Assembly: GCA_902578805.1 (NCBI GenBank)
Contig: CACHEH010000003.1
Span: forward strand, 39,725-103,724
Source of the DNA: an uncultured SAR116 cluster alpha proteobacterium
GTDB taxonomy: Bacteria; Pseudomonadota; Alphaproteobacteria; Puniceispirillales; Marisalimonadaceae
DNA: 64,000 nucleotides
Direction: 5' to 3'
In this document: piece by piece, positions 27,127 through 36,337 of the stretch
Layout: each line of letters begins with the position of its first letter
How positions within the stretch are numbered: the stretch's first letter is position 1
Position numbers and translations under genes: made by a program
Notes under the pieces: model-generated
Told to the model about the DNA's origin: nothing
Seen by the model: the letters and a program-made list of their open reading frames with translations, nothing else
Database searches by the model: none

Positions 27127-28533
27127 TTAAAGCATACAAAAATCTCTAGAAATATATTTTCCTAAATTTATGTTAACTATGAATTCATTCTGATCGTAAA
27201 TTTTATTACCTCTTAACCAAGTTTGTATTGGCCATCCTGTAATATCTAAACCTTCATAAGGCGTATAATCAGAGCCATGGCTTAGATTAATTTGTTGAAT
27301 TTTATTTTTTTTATTAGGATCCCAAATTGTTATATCAGCATCAGATCCAATTTTAATTGATCCTTTTTGAGGATAAAGTCCATACATTTTGGCAGGATTA
27401 GTAGAAGTTAGCTCCACAAACCTTTCCAAGCTGATTCTATTTTTGCTTACTCCTTCAGAAAACAAAATTGGCAATCTTGTTTCCACTCCTGGGATACCAT
27501 TTGGGACCCATTTAAATGATGTTCTTGCTCCAGGCCTGTCTTTACCTTTACTATCTTTAAAACGGAATGGGCAATGATCTGATGAAAAGATATCAAAAGT
27601 TCCATCGATTAATCCATCCCAAATAGCCTGTTGACTTTCCAAATCTCTTGGCGGAGGTGAGCATACGTATTTTGCTCCCTCAAAATCCATATTTAATCCC
27701 TTCAAATCATCTTCAGTTAGACAAATATACTGAGGGCAAGTTTCAGAAAAAATTTTAATTCCTTTATCTTTTGCCCATTTAATTTGAGATAGTGCCTCTT
27801 CTCCCGAAACATGAACAATTACAATTGGAATATCAACTATTTGGGCATGACTTATGGCTCTGTGCGTTGCTTCTCTTTCCACGATCTGTGGCCTAGACAA
27901 ACCATGATAATAAGGGGCTAATTTTCCTTCATCTTCTAATTTTTTTGTTAAAAATCTAATAGCATCATATCCTTCAGCATGGACCATAACTAATGTTTTC
28001 TCATTTTTAGCAACTTCAAAAACTTTCAAGAGTTCTTCATCATTTAAAACCAGATCGTCATATGTCATAAATACTTTGAAAGAGGTATAACCATCTCTAG
28101 CTAGTGCAGGGAGTTCTTGTCCTAAAACTTGTGGTGAGGGGTCACTTATAATTAAGTGAAATGAAGTATCTACAAACAAATTGCCATTAGCCTTTTTATG
28201 ATAACTTTCTACACATTCTCTGAGGGATTGTCCTTTTTCTTGCATAGCAAAAGGTAAAACTGTGGTATTACCTCCAGCCGCGGCAGATTTTGTAGCGCTT
28301 TGAAAGTTGTCAGCCATTTCAACGTCTGGTCCTGATGGTTGATCTATGTGGACATGGGCATCTATACCGCCAGGCAGAACTAATAAATTAGAAACATCCT
28401 CTACAATTTTTGCGTCAGCATTAATCTCGCCTATTTCACGAATTTTACCGTCAGCAACGGCAATGTCGCAGTCTTCTACACCATTTTCAGTTACTGTTTT
28501 TCCATTTTTAAAAATTATGTCAAAGTTTTTCAT
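27127..28533 (-). CDS. Dihydropyrimidinase/hydantoinase family cyclic amidohydrolase
   Basis: A 468-residue metal-dependent cyclic amidohydrolase. Seen: the metal motif GGIDAHVHIDQP, the lysine expected to be carbamylated in TSFKVFMTYDD, MVHAEGYDAI, IPIVIVHVSGEEAL and FSSDHCPFRF. D-hydantoinases and dihydropyrimidinases have this form and open five- or six-membered amide rings. It is placed between puuD and allantoicase, exactly where an allantoinase step is needed. Because a PuuE-type allantoinase is also encoded (32471), this enzyme may act on dihydropyrimidines, another hydantoin or the other allantoin enantiomer. Confidence 0.85.
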   Translation of the reverse strand: MKNFDIIFKNGKTVTENGVEDCDIAVADGKIREIGEINADAKIVEDVSNLLVLPGGIDAHVHIDQPSGPDVEMADNFQSATKSAAAGGNTTVLPFAMQEKGQSLRECVESYHKKANGNLFVDTSFHLIISDPSPQVLGQELPALARDGYTSFKVFMTYDDLVLNDEELLKVFEVAKNEKTLVMVHAEGYDAIRFLTKKLEDEGKLAPYYHGLSRPQIVEREATHRAISHAQIVDIPIVIVHVSGEEALSQIKWAKDKGIKIFSETCPQYICLTEDDLKGLNMDFEGAKYVCSPPPRDLESQQAIWDGLIDGTFDIFSSDHCPFRFKDSKGKDRPGARTSFKWVPNGIPGVETRLPILFSEGVSKNRISLERFVELTSTNPAKMYGLYPQKGSIKIGSDADITIWDPNKKNKIQQINLSHGSDYTPYEGLDITGWPIQTWLRGNKIYDQNEFIVNINLGKYISRDFCML

Positions 28534-28550
28534 GAACTATACTCCAGTGA

Positions 28551-29774
28551 CTATTTATTTTTCAGATTATGAACACTCATATAAAGTTGATTAATTAAAC
28601 TTCTTTCATTTTCTTCAAGAAAAGAAATATTCCCGGGTGGCATGGCATATGATAGCACAGACTGTTTATATATATTATCAATATTGTTTATTATATCTGT
28701 AGGTGTTTCTAAATTGACTAATTTTGGAGCATTTTTCATGTTTTCCCATAAAGGCTCTTTTGCATGACACATTGAACATTTAGATACAATTATCTCTTGA
28801 GCACTTACCAAAGTTTTTTCTGGGATTAGTTTGATAATAGTAGCTGTGTTTTTTACGTTATTTAGTTTTGGTTTACCTAAGTCTGAAATATAAAAAATTA
28901 TTGATCCTAGAATAATTATTGGAATACATACCCAATAGGGTGGTTTGGCTCCAGTATGTTTAATATTGAAAAAATGTCTAATGAGCGCTCCAATTATTAA
29001 AATAATTGAAATGATTATCCAAGAATATTCTGTAGCATAAATTAGAGGATAATGATTTGAAATCATTATAAAAATCACTGGCAATGTTAAGTAATTGTTA
29101 TGAAGAGATCGTTGTTTAGCAATAGCACCATGAATTGGGTCAGGGGTCTCATTTGCTAGCAAACTAGCTACAACTTTTTTTTGACCAGGAATTATGATCA
29201 TAAGAACATTAGCAACCATTATAGTACCTAAAACTGTACCTATCTGCATAAATGCTCCTCTATAACTAAATATTTCAGAATAAGCCCACGACATGACAGT
29301 GATTAAAATAAATATAGAGCTGATTAATACATATACATTTGTTTTTAATGATAATCTGCAAACAAAATCATAAATTACCCAACCAAAGACGACGCCTAGT
29401 AATGAAATTATTACAGCTTCATATTTTTCTAAATCATATTTGACAATATCAATCATGTATAATTCAGCACCTGCGTAATATATAAGAGCTAACAAAGCAA
29501 AACCTGAAACCCAGGTTGCATAGGCTTCCCATTTAAACCAGGTTAATTCTGAAGGCATTTTTGACGGTGCAACAAGATATTTAACTAAGTGATAAAATCC
29601 ACCTCCATGAACTTGCCAAGCTTCTCCATGAGATTTATCTGGAAGATTCTTATTTTGTTTTAAACTTAAATCTAAAGCAATAAAATAAAAGCTTGAGCCA
29701 ATCCATGCAATACCTGCAATGACATGGAACCATCTCAAAATTAGTTCAGTCCATTCTTCCAATAAAAATATCAA
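28551..29774 (-). CDS. puuD: Membrane-bound urate hydroxylase/oxidase with cytochrome c domain
   Basis: A 407-residue PuuD protein: about eight membrane helices in the first 300 residues, beginning with LRWFHVIAGIAWIGSSFYF, then a periplasmic cytochrome c domain with the heme motif CSMCH (333-337) and a distal methionine candidate in YAMPPGN. It oxidises urate to 5-hydroxyisourate and passes electrons to the respiratory chain, unlike soluble cofactor-free uricase. The start is the TTG at 29774, seven bases after AGGGAG. It lies three bases after the uraH stop, consistent with co-translation. Confidence 0.93.
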   Translation of the reverse strand: MIFLLEEWTELILRWFHVIAGIAWIGSSFYFIALDLSLKQNKNLPDKSHGEAWQVHGGGFYHLVKYLVAPSKMPSELTWFKWEAYATWVSGFALLALIYYAGAELYMIDIVKYDLEKYEAVIISLLGVVFGWVIYDFVCRLSLKTNVYVLISSIFILITVMSWAYSEIFSYRGAFMQIGTVLGTIMVANVLMIIIPGQKKVVASLLANETPDPIHGAIAKQRSLHNNYLTLPVIFIMISNHYPLIYATEYSWIIISIILIIGALIRHFFNIKHTGAKPPYWVCIPIIILGSIIFYISDLGKPKLNNVKNTATIIKLIPEKTLVSAQEIIVSKCSMCHAKEPLWENMKNAPKLVNLETPTDIINNIDNIYKQSVLSYAMPPGNISFLEENERSLINQLYMSVHNLKNK

Positions 29775-29777
29775 AAA

Positions 29778-30128
29778 TTAGCTCCCTCTATAAGTACTAT
29801 AGCCAAAAGGAGATAGTAATAGCGGTACATGGTAATGTTCAGATTTATTATTTACAAAAAATCTAATAGGTATTTTGTCAAGAAAAACATGTTTAAGGTC
29901 ACTATTTTGTTTTTTCAGATAATCACCAGCAAAAAATAATAATTCGTAATGACTTTCCTCTAAGCTTTCAGCAGATAACAATGGTTCGTCAATTCTACCA
30001 TCCTCATTAGTCAAAACAGTTTTAATCAAAATTTTCTTAATATCCGATATTTTGTACAATTCAATTTTTAATTCTACTGCCGGTTTGCCCTTGCTAGTAT
30101 CTAAAACATGAGTTGAAAGACCCGCCAT
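29778..30128 (-). CDS. uraH: 5-hydroxyisourate hydrolase
   Basis: A 116-residue transthyretin-like protein that hydrolyses 5-hydroxyisourate to OHCU. Diagnostic parts are the N-terminal LSTHVLDTSKGKPA, a central segment with DGRIDEPLL, the histidine pair in HYHVPLLLSPFGYSTYRGS, and the C-terminal YRGS tetrapeptide of true hydrolases. It is the first gene of the minus-strand urate operon and is divergent from the OHCU decarboxylase gene, only 29 bases between starts. Confidence 0.95.
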   Translation of the reverse strand: MAGLSTHVLDTSKGKPAVELKIELYKISDIKKILIKTVLTNEDGRIDEPLLSAESLEESHYELLFFAGDYLKKQNSDLKHVFLDKIPIRFFVNNKSEHYHVPLLLSPFGYSTYRGS

Positions 30129-30157
30129 ATTTTTCTCTATTTAAATTTGTATAAAGT

Positions 30158-30718
30158 ATGCTTAAATTCACTGACATAATAATGTCAGGTAAAATAATGT
30201 ACAATAAAACTTTCAAATTTCTTTCTAAAAAAATGGAAAGAGAAGAAATAATAGATCTACTAAAAAGTGTTTATGAGCATTCTAAATGGGTACCAGAAAG
30301 ATTGTTAAATGAGAATATTAGTGAGATTCAAACAAAAGAAGAATTACAATTGATGATGAAAAAAATAGTTGATGATTCTTCAGAAACAGAGAAATTAATT
30401 TTGATTAATGCTCATCCTGAACTTGGAAAAAAACTTCAAAAAAAAGAAAAATTAACAAAGTTTTCGGAAGATGAACAAAAGTCTGCTGGTTTAGATCAAT
30501 GCTCTGATGAAGAATTTAAAATTTTAACTAATCTCAACAATGAATATAGATTAAAATTTAAATTTCCATTTATAATTGCAGTGAAAGGTTTAAATAAAAA
30601 TCAGATCATAGATTATATGCAAAAGAGGGTTAATAACAGTAAAACTAAAGAATTTGAAACTGCTATTAGTGAAATTCACAAAATTGCTGAACTAAGAATT
30701 AAAGATTTGACTTATTAA
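30158..30718 (+). CDS. uraD: OHCU decarboxylase
   Basis: A protein of up to 186 residues that decarboxylates 2-oxo-4-hydroxy-4-carboxy-5-ureidoimidazoline to S-allantoin. Seen: VYEHSKWVPERLL, NAHPELGKKL, SAGLDQCSDEEF and LNNEYRLKFKFPFIIAVKG. The N-terminus is longer than usual, so the true start may be an internal ATG (codon 14 at 30197). It begins the plus-strand run uraD, DapA-like, racemase-like, puuE. With uraH and puuD encoded divergently, the three urate-to-allantoin enzymes share one short promoter region. Confidence 0.93.
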   Translation: MLKFTDIIMSGKIMYNKTFKFLSKKMEREEIIDLLKSVYEHSKWVPERLLNENISEIQTKEELQLMMKKIVDDSSETEKLILINAHPELGKKLQKKEKLTKFSEDEQKSAGLDQCSDEEFKILTNLNNEYRLKFKFPFIIAVKGLNKNQIIDYMQKRVNNSKTKEFETAISEIHKIAELRIKDLTY

Positions 30719-30762
30719 GTAGCTAATTTAATTTTTATTCCAGATAAATTTTAGGAAGGTAA

Positions 30763-31716
30763 ATGAAAAAAGAATTTAAAGATATGAAAGGTGTTATTGC
30801 CATTGCAACAACACCTTTTAACAATGAAAACTTAATTGATTTTGAATCAGTCGATAGACTTTCAAATTATTACATAGAAAGTAAAGTTTCAGGGGTTACA
30901 ATCCTTGGGGTTATGGGAGAGGCTCACAAGCTTAATATTGAAGAACAAAAAACATTAATAAAAAGATACGTAAATAACTTAATTAATAGTGTTCCAGTAA
31001 TTGTAGGGGTTTCTAATGCTGGTCTTGATAACTTAGAATTACTATCAAAATTTTCAATGGATTCTGGGGCCTCTGGAGTTATGGTATCTGGTAATAATGG
31101 TCTAAAAAATGACGATCAAATCAAATCATATTTCAATCAAGTTGTAGATCGCACTCAAGATATTCCAATTTGTTTGCAGGATTATCCACCCACAACTGAT
31201 GTTTATTTTTCTGAAAGTGTTATAAATACTATAATGGAAAACCATCCTTCAATTGAAATGTTTAAGCATGAAGACTGTCCAGGACATAATAAATTATCAA
31301 GACTTCTTAAATATAGAGACAATCATTTAAACAGAAAATATAGCATCTTTGTAGGAAATGGAGGCTTATATGTTCCCCAAGAACTTGAGAGAGGTGCTGA
31401 CGGAATTATGACGGGTTTTGCATTCACAGAAATGTTGGTGAATTTACATAATTTATTTTCTAATCATGATAAAGAAAAAGCAGAAGACTTATTTGATATA
31501 TATTTACCACTTATAAGGCATGAACAGCAATTTGGAATAGGTTTAGCCTTAAGAAAATTTGTCTTACAACAGAGAGGTATTATTAAATCGTTAAATGTGA
31601 GATCTCCTGGGCCTGTTCTTACAGAAGACGATATTAAGGAAATGAATTATTTATTAAAAAGATTACACTTAAAATTAATTGAAAAAGGTCTTACAATTCC
31701 AAAAGGAATTAATTAG
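30763..31716 (+). CDS. Dihydrodipicolinate synthase family protein
   Basis: A 317-residue DapA-fold protein with the Schiff-base lysine K168 (MFKHEDCPG) and Y141 (LQDYPPTT). The usual GTTGE loop is altered to GVMGEAHKL (49-57), so the substrate pocket differs from true DapA. A good ribosome site (AGGAAGG, 30751-30757) precedes the ATG. It lies between uraD and a racemase-like gene, so it probably handles a 2-oxo acid derived from ureide breakdown, for example glyoxylate or pyruvate condensation or cleavage. That is inference. Confidence 0.82.
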   Translation: MKKEFKDMKGVIAIATTPFNNENLIDFESVDRLSNYYIESKVSGVTILGVMGEAHKLNIEEQKTLIKRYVNNLINSVPVIVGVSNAGLDNLELLSKFSMDSGASGVMVSGNNGLKNDDQIKSYFNQVVDRTQDIPICLQDYPPTTDVYFSESVINTIMENHPSIEMFKHEDCPGHNKLSRLLKYRDNHLNRKYSIFVGNGGLYVPQELERGADGIMTGFAFTEMLVNLHNLFSNHDKEKAEDLFDIYLPLIRHEQQFGIGLALRKFVLQQRGIIKSLNVRSPGPVLTEDDIKEMNYLLKRLHLKLIEKGLTIPKGIN

Positions 31717-31720
31717 TGGC

Positions 31721-32470
31721 ATGAAAATATTATTGTATAACCCAAACACTTCTGAATCTATAACTGAAACACTTTATGAAACTGCCAAGTTGGTTGTAAG
31801 TAGTGAAACAACCCTAATTCCTAAAACAGCAGAAAAGGGTTTCCCATATATATCAACTAAAGTTGAAGCCCAAATTACTGGCACTTTAGTTTTAGAAAAA
31901 TTAGCAGAAATACATCCACAATATGATGCCATAATTATAGCTGCCTTTGGTGATCCAGGTCTGATACCAGCAAAAAGTTTGTTTAACTTGCCTATAGTTG
32001 GGTTAGGGGAGGCAGCTATGTTGAGTGCTTGCTTATTTGGTAAAAAATTCTCAATTATCTCATTTACTAATGCAATGGCGTCTTGGTATGAAGAAAGTGT
32101 TGAATTATTAGGATTAAAGTCCAGATATGCAGGATTTAGAGCTATAGATAGTGTTAATTTAACTATAGATAAAATCCAAACGCTTCAGAAGAAATCTCTA
32201 ATTGAATCTGCTAAAAATGCTATCAATATTGATGGTGGTGAGGTGGTTATATTTGCAGGGGCTCCATTGTCTGGATTTAAAAAAGTTGTTCAAAAAGAAA
32301 TTAGTATGCCAGTGATTGATTGTGCTGAAGCGGCTGTAAAGCAAGCAGAATTAGCTGTTGTTATGAATCAAAATACTTTAAAAAAACCAAAATTACCTCC
32401 TAAATCCTCTATAGGGGTTGATAAAAATTTATCGGAATTGATTGCTCATAAAGTTGATGATGGTTCATAA
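31721..32470 (+). CDS. Asp/Glu/hydantoin racemase family protein lacking both catalytic cysteines
   Basis: A 249-residue relative of hydantoin racemases, opening MKILLYNPNTSESIT. The two positions that carry catalytic cysteines in the paralogue at 15342 are Ala75 here (IIAAFGDPGL) and Gly180 (IFAGAPLSG), so ordinary two-base racemisation is not expected. I chose the ATG at 31721, four bases after the DapA-like stop; an in-frame TTG at 31679 would overlap that gene by 38 bases. It abuts puuE directly, so a role with allantoin or another ureide is likely, but the reaction is unknown. Confidence 0.8.
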   Translation: MKILLYNPNTSESITETLYETAKLVVSSETTLIPKTAEKGFPYISTKVEAQITGTLVLEKLAEIHPQYDAIIIAAFGDPGLIPAKSLFNLPIVGLGEAAMLSACLFGKKFSIISFTNAMASWYEESVELLGLKSRYAGFRAIDSVNLTIDKIQTLQKKSLIESAKNAINIDGGEVVIFAGAPLSGFKKVVQKEISMPVIDCAEAAVKQAELAVVMNQNTLKKPKLPPKSSIGVDKNLSELIAHKVDDGS

Positions 32471-33373
32471 ATGAAAAGAAATTTTATTGGTTATGGAAAA
32501 GAAAAGCCAAAAATTCTTTGGCCTCAAGAAAAAAAAATTGCAGTATCATTTGTTGTAAACATTGAAGAGGGTGCAGAGCTTTCGATTTCATCAGGCGATA
32601 GTCAAAATGAGCATATATACGAAAATAATAAAATTAAAATATTAGACACCCCAGACCTTTGTATGGAATCTCATTTTGAATATGGTTTAAGATCAGGAAT
32701 TTGGCGTATTTTTGACGTTTTTGATAGATATAATATCAAAGCAACATTTAGTTGTTGTTCTCAAGCATTAGAAAATTCTCCTTGGTTAATAGATGAAATT
32801 TTAAATAGAAAACATGAAATATCTGCTCATGGCGTTAAATGGATTTCTCATGCTTATCTTAGTAGAGAAGAAGAAAAAAAAATAATTAATGATTGTTATT
32901 CCTCAATACTTAAACTTTCTGGTCATCCCCCTGTTGGTTGGCACACAAAATCTAGCACATCCCTATTTACTAGAGATCTTTTGATTGAGCATGGAGGATT
33001 TACATATGATTCTAATGCATATAATGACGACATACCTTATGTGGTAAAAAAAAATGATCATAAACTTGTTATTATTCCATATTCATTTGATACTAATGAC
33101 ATGAGATTTGATGGGAACAATGGTTTTGTACAAGGTGATGATTTTAATATTTATTGTAAAGAATCATTTAATCAACTTCTCTCAGAAACAGATGATGGTT
33201 CTTTAAGAATGATGTCCATTGGACTACATCCCAGAATTATAGGAAGACCTGGAAGAATCAAGGGGCTTGAAGATTTTATAAAACATATAAAAACTTATCA
33301 AAATGTATGGATACCTAAGAGAATGGATATAGCAAAATATTGCTTAGAAAGAGTTTCATTCAATTTTTTCTGA
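32471..33373 (+). CDS. puuE: Allantoinase, polysaccharide-deacetylase fold
   Basis: A 300-residue protein of the PuuE family, which hydrolyses allantoin to allantoate without the metal centre of classical allantoinase. Typical features are the opening FIGYGKEKPKILWPQEKKIAVSF split around residue 20, VVNIEEGAE, the NodB-like core (RYNIKATFSCCSQALE, EISAHGVKWISH), and YDSNAYNDDIPYVV, a close match to the family's DAYNDDLPYW. It begins immediately after the racemase-like stop codon. It supplies the step between UraD and allantoicase. Confidence 0.9.
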   Translation: MKRNFIGYGKEKPKILWPQEKKIAVSFVVNIEEGAELSISSGDSQNEHIYENNKIKILDTPDLCMESHFEYGLRSGIWRIFDVFDRYNIKATFSCCSQALENSPWLIDEILNRKHEISAHGVKWISHAYLSREEEKKIINDCYSSILKLSGHPPVGWHTKSSTSLFTRDLLIEHGGFTYDSNAYNDDIPYVVKKNDHKLVIIPYSFDTNDMRFDGNNGFVQGDDFNIYCKESFNQLLSETDDGSLRMMSIGLHPRIIGRPGRIKGLEDFIKHIKTYQNVWIPKRMDIAKYCLERVSFNFF

Positions 33374-33494
33374 TTAAATTTTTAACATTTATATGAAGTA
33401 ATTTAATAAAATTTTTGGTTACCTTTAATTCAATTTGACTCTCTATTGCTGTAAATGCTTAATTATTACACAATTACTATGAAAGGAATTAATA

Positions 33495-34469
33495 ATGATT
33501 AAAAAATTTTTTAAGAGAATGTTTCTTTTTGTAGCCATATCTATTTTTACTTTAAATTTGCACGCAGCAGATTGGACAATGGCTTCAGGTTATCCAAAAA
33601 GTAACTTTCATACACAAAATATAATTAAATTTATAAACGATATTAAGTCTACTACTTCTGTCAATATCAATTTAAATCCCAATGACACTCTAATTAAATT
33701 AGATGCTATAAAAACTTCTCTTCAAAGAGGACAAATTCCAATTGGTGAAATTAGGTTAGGTATTTATGGTAATGAAGACCCAATGTACATTTTAGCTGGA
33801 TTACCTTTCATTGCACCAGACTATTCAAGTGCTTGGTTGCTAAAAGATGTGCAGATGGAATATCTTCAAGAAAAATTTGATAAAAAAGGACTTATGATCT
33901 TATATACTGCCCCATGGCCAGGACAAGGGTTTTATACTAAGTTTCCTGTAAATAGTGTTTCTGACTTTAGTGGTAAAAAACTGAGAATATATTCTACAGC
34001 CACACAACAAATGGGATCTATGTTAGGATTTAATGCAACAATTCTACCTTTTGCAGAAATTCCTCAGGCATTTTCTACAGGTCTTATTGAAGCTTTATTC
34101 ACTAGTCCTCAAACAGGTATAGATATTCAAGCATGGGATAATACAAAACATTTTACATATGCTGGAGCTATTTTTAGTAAAAATGCTGTAGTTGTAACTA
34201 AAAAAGCCTTTAATGCTCTATCCAAAGGTGATCAGAGTAACATGTTAGCTGCTGCAAAAAAAGCTGAGCTTAGAGGTTGGGAAATGAGTGCTGAAACTAC
34301 TAAAAAGCAAATTGATATTCTTAAGAAAAATGGAATGTCTTCAAAAAATGCTCCTGACGAGGTAATTAGCAAAATGAAAAGCATTGGTCTCGAAATGATG
34401 AAAAATTGGAGATCAAAAGCTAGTCCAGAAGCTAACGCAGTATTAGATAGATATTTATCTATGCGTTAA
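33495..34469 (+). CDS. TRAP transporter solute-binding protein (DctP family)
   Basis: A 324-residue periplasmic receptor with a signal peptide (FLFVAISIFTLNLHA, cleavage near residue 24) and a DctP fold opening WTMASGYPKSNFHTQN. The family's conserved arginine, which binds the ligand carboxylate, is in KKLRIYSTATQQMGSML. It is followed by DctQ and DctM genes and then by the hydantoinase pair hyuA/hyuB, which suggests an N-carbamoyl, oxoprolinate or hydantoin-derived carboxylate as ligand. A 121-base gap upstream separates it from puuE and probably holds its promoter. Confidence 0.92.
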   Translation: MIKKFFKRMFLFVAISIFTLNLHAADWTMASGYPKSNFHTQNIIKFINDIKSTTSVNINLNPNDTLIKLDAIKTSLQRGQIPIGEIRLGIYGNEDPMYILAGLPFIAPDYSSAWLLKDVQMEYLQEKFDKKGLMILYTAPWPGQGFYTKFPVNSVSDFSGKKLRIYSTATQQMGSMLGFNATILPFAEIPQAFSTGLIEALFTSPQTGIDIQAWDNTKHFTYAGAIFSKNAVVVTKKAFNALSKGDQSNMLAAAKKAELRGWEMSAETTKKQIDILKKNGMSSKNAPDEVISKMKSIGLEMMKNWRSKASPEANAVLDRYLSMR

Positions 34470-34487
34470 AATCTTAGAGAGATAGCC

Positions 34488-35003
34488 ATGAGAAATAAAT
34501 TAAATAAATTATATTTATATAGTGGCTATCTTTCTGCTTTTTTTATGGTCTTGATTGCATTGACCATAGTTGCGCAAATTCTAGGAAGATTTGTAAATAT
34601 AACAGTAGATTCTACTGAAACTGCTGGCTTTAGTTTAGCTGCCCTAACTTTTTTTGGACTCTCATACACTTTTCATAGCGGTGAACATATAAGAGTTACT
34701 TTATTCACAAGATTGTTAGGAAAAAAAGTAAGAAGATATCAAGAGCTCTTCTCATTGTCATTTTGTATTATAATTACTAGTTATTTGACGTATTGGAGTT
34801 GGGATTTTGTATATTTTTCATTTATTTTTGATGATATTAGCCCAGGTTTATTGGCTATCCCTTTTTGGATTCCAAGGATAAGCATGTCAATAGGGGTAAC
34901 TATATTTTTAGTGGCTCTAATTGATGATTTTTTTACAGTTTGGAAAAAGGAACAGCCATCTTATGTAAAAAATGCTAATCCTATATTGAAAGATAATACT
35001 TAA
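34488..35003 (+). CDS. TRAP transporter small permease subunit (DctQ)
   Basis: A 171-residue membrane protein with four helices, and the segment SLAALTFFGLSYTFHSGEHIRVTLF typical of DctQ proteins. It lies 18 bases after the receptor gene and 11 bases before DctM, forming a standard TRAP operon. It is needed for the stability and function of the large subunit. Confidence 0.92.
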   Translation: MRNKLNKLYLYSGYLSAFFMVLIALTIVAQILGRFVNITVDSTETAGFSLAALTFFGLSYTFHSGEHIRVTLFTRLLGKKVRRYQELFSLSFCIIITSYLTYWSWDFVYFSFIFDDISPGLLAIPFWIPRISMSIGVTIFLVALIDDFFTVWKKEQPSYVKNANPILKDNT

Positions 35004-35014
35004 AAGAGAAATAT

Positions 35015-36313
35015 ATGGCGACTGGTTTATCATTAGTTTTATTTATTTTATTACTGTTTCTTTTATCTCTAGGTATCTGGGTAGCTCCAGCATTAATTAC
35101 TTTGGGTTATATATTACTAGAATTTTTCACTCCAGCACCCGTAGGATCACTCCTTGCAAGCACATTATGGGATGCAAGTTGGAATTGGGCATTAACAGCT
35201 TTACCTTTATTTATATGGATGGGTGAAATACTTTTTAGAACAAGACTTTCTTCAGAAATGTTTAAAGGCCTTGCACCAATGTTATCTAATTTACCTGGAG
35301 GTTTATTGCATGTAAATGTAGTTGGTTGTGGTATAATGGCTGCTGTTGCAGGCTCTAGCGCAGTCACTTGTGCTACTATAGGTAGAATGAGTATTCCAGA
35401 ATTAAAGAAAAGAGATTATGACGAAACTCTTAGCATTGGTTCCTTAGCCGGCTCAGGAACATTAGGATTGTTAATTCCACCTTCAATCATGCTGATTGTT
35501 TATGGTGTTTTAGCTCAAGTCTCTATTTCAAGACTTTTTATTGCAGGCGTTTTACCAGGTATTATGATTATTTTAATTTTTATGTCTTACATAGCAATAA
35601 GGTCTAAACTTAACCCTTCCTTAGCACCAAAACAAAATGTAAGTTATACTTTCTTCGAAAAAATAAAAGCAGCAAGAAATTTGCTTCCAGTAGTTGCATT
35701 AATATTTTTTGTTCTTGGATCAATTTATGGTGGTTATGCTACCCCAACAGAGGCTGCAACTATTGGTGTGATTGGAGCACTAATTCTTGCATGGTCTTCA
35801 AATTCTCTTAATTTTAAAAGTTTTATGGCTAGCTTAATGGGAGCTATAAAAACTTCCTGCATGATTAATTTTATAATTGTGGGAGCTGCCTTTCTTTCAG
35901 TTGCAATGGGGTATACTGGTATCCCAAAACAATTAGGACAAATAGTTAATGACTTTGAATTATCACAACTTTCACTTTTGGCAATTTTAACAATTTTATA
36001 CATTTTCCTTGGTTGTTTCCTTGAGGGAACATCCATGATGGTTTTGACAGCATCTGTGGTTTTACCAATGGTCCAGACAGCTGGCATAGACCTAATTTGG
36101 TTTGGAATTTTTACTGTAATCGTTGTTGAAATGGCACAAATTACTCCTCCAGTAGGGTTTAATTTATTTGTTCTTCAAGGAATGACAGGTAGAGATATAT
36201 TGAAAGTTACAAAAGCAGCCTTGCCCTTTTTCTTCCTAATGTTATTAAGCATAGTTATAATTGTAATTTTTCCTCAAATTGTTACCGCACCCGTCAATTT
36301 TATGATCCAATGA
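35015..36313 (+). CDS. TRAP transporter large permease subunit (DctM)
   Basis: A 432-residue, roughly 12-helix channel subunit. Family motifs are ALPLFIWMGEILFRT, NVVGCGIMAAVAGSSAVTCAT, GTLGLLIPPSIMLIVYG and the late EMAQITPPVGFNLFVLQG. It drives sodium- or proton-coupled uptake of the ligand held by the receptor. The next gene, hyuA, starts 24 bases later, so the permease and hydantoinase are probably one transcript. Confidence 0.94.
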   Translation: MATGLSLVLFILLLFLLSLGIWVAPALITLGYILLEFFTPAPVGSLLASTLWDASWNWALTALPLFIWMGEILFRTRLSSEMFKGLAPMLSNLPGGLLHVNVVGCGIMAAVAGSSAVTCATIGRMSIPELKKRDYDETLSIGSLAGSGTLGLLIPPSIMLIVYGVLAQVSISRLFIAGVLPGIMIILIFMSYIAIRSKLNPSLAPKQNVSYTFFEKIKAARNLLPVVALIFFVLGSIYGGYATPTEAATIGVIGALILAWSSNSLNFKSFMASLMGAIKTSCMINFIIVGAAFLSVAMGYTGIPKQLGQIVNDFELSQLSLLAILTILYIFLGCFLEGTSMMVLTASVVLPMVQTAGIDLIWFGIFTVIVVEMAQITPPVGFNLFVLQGMTGRDILKVTKAALPFFFLMLLSIVIIVIFPQIVTAPVNFMIQ

Positions 36314-36337
36314 TATTGTTTTAAAGGATTTAAATTA

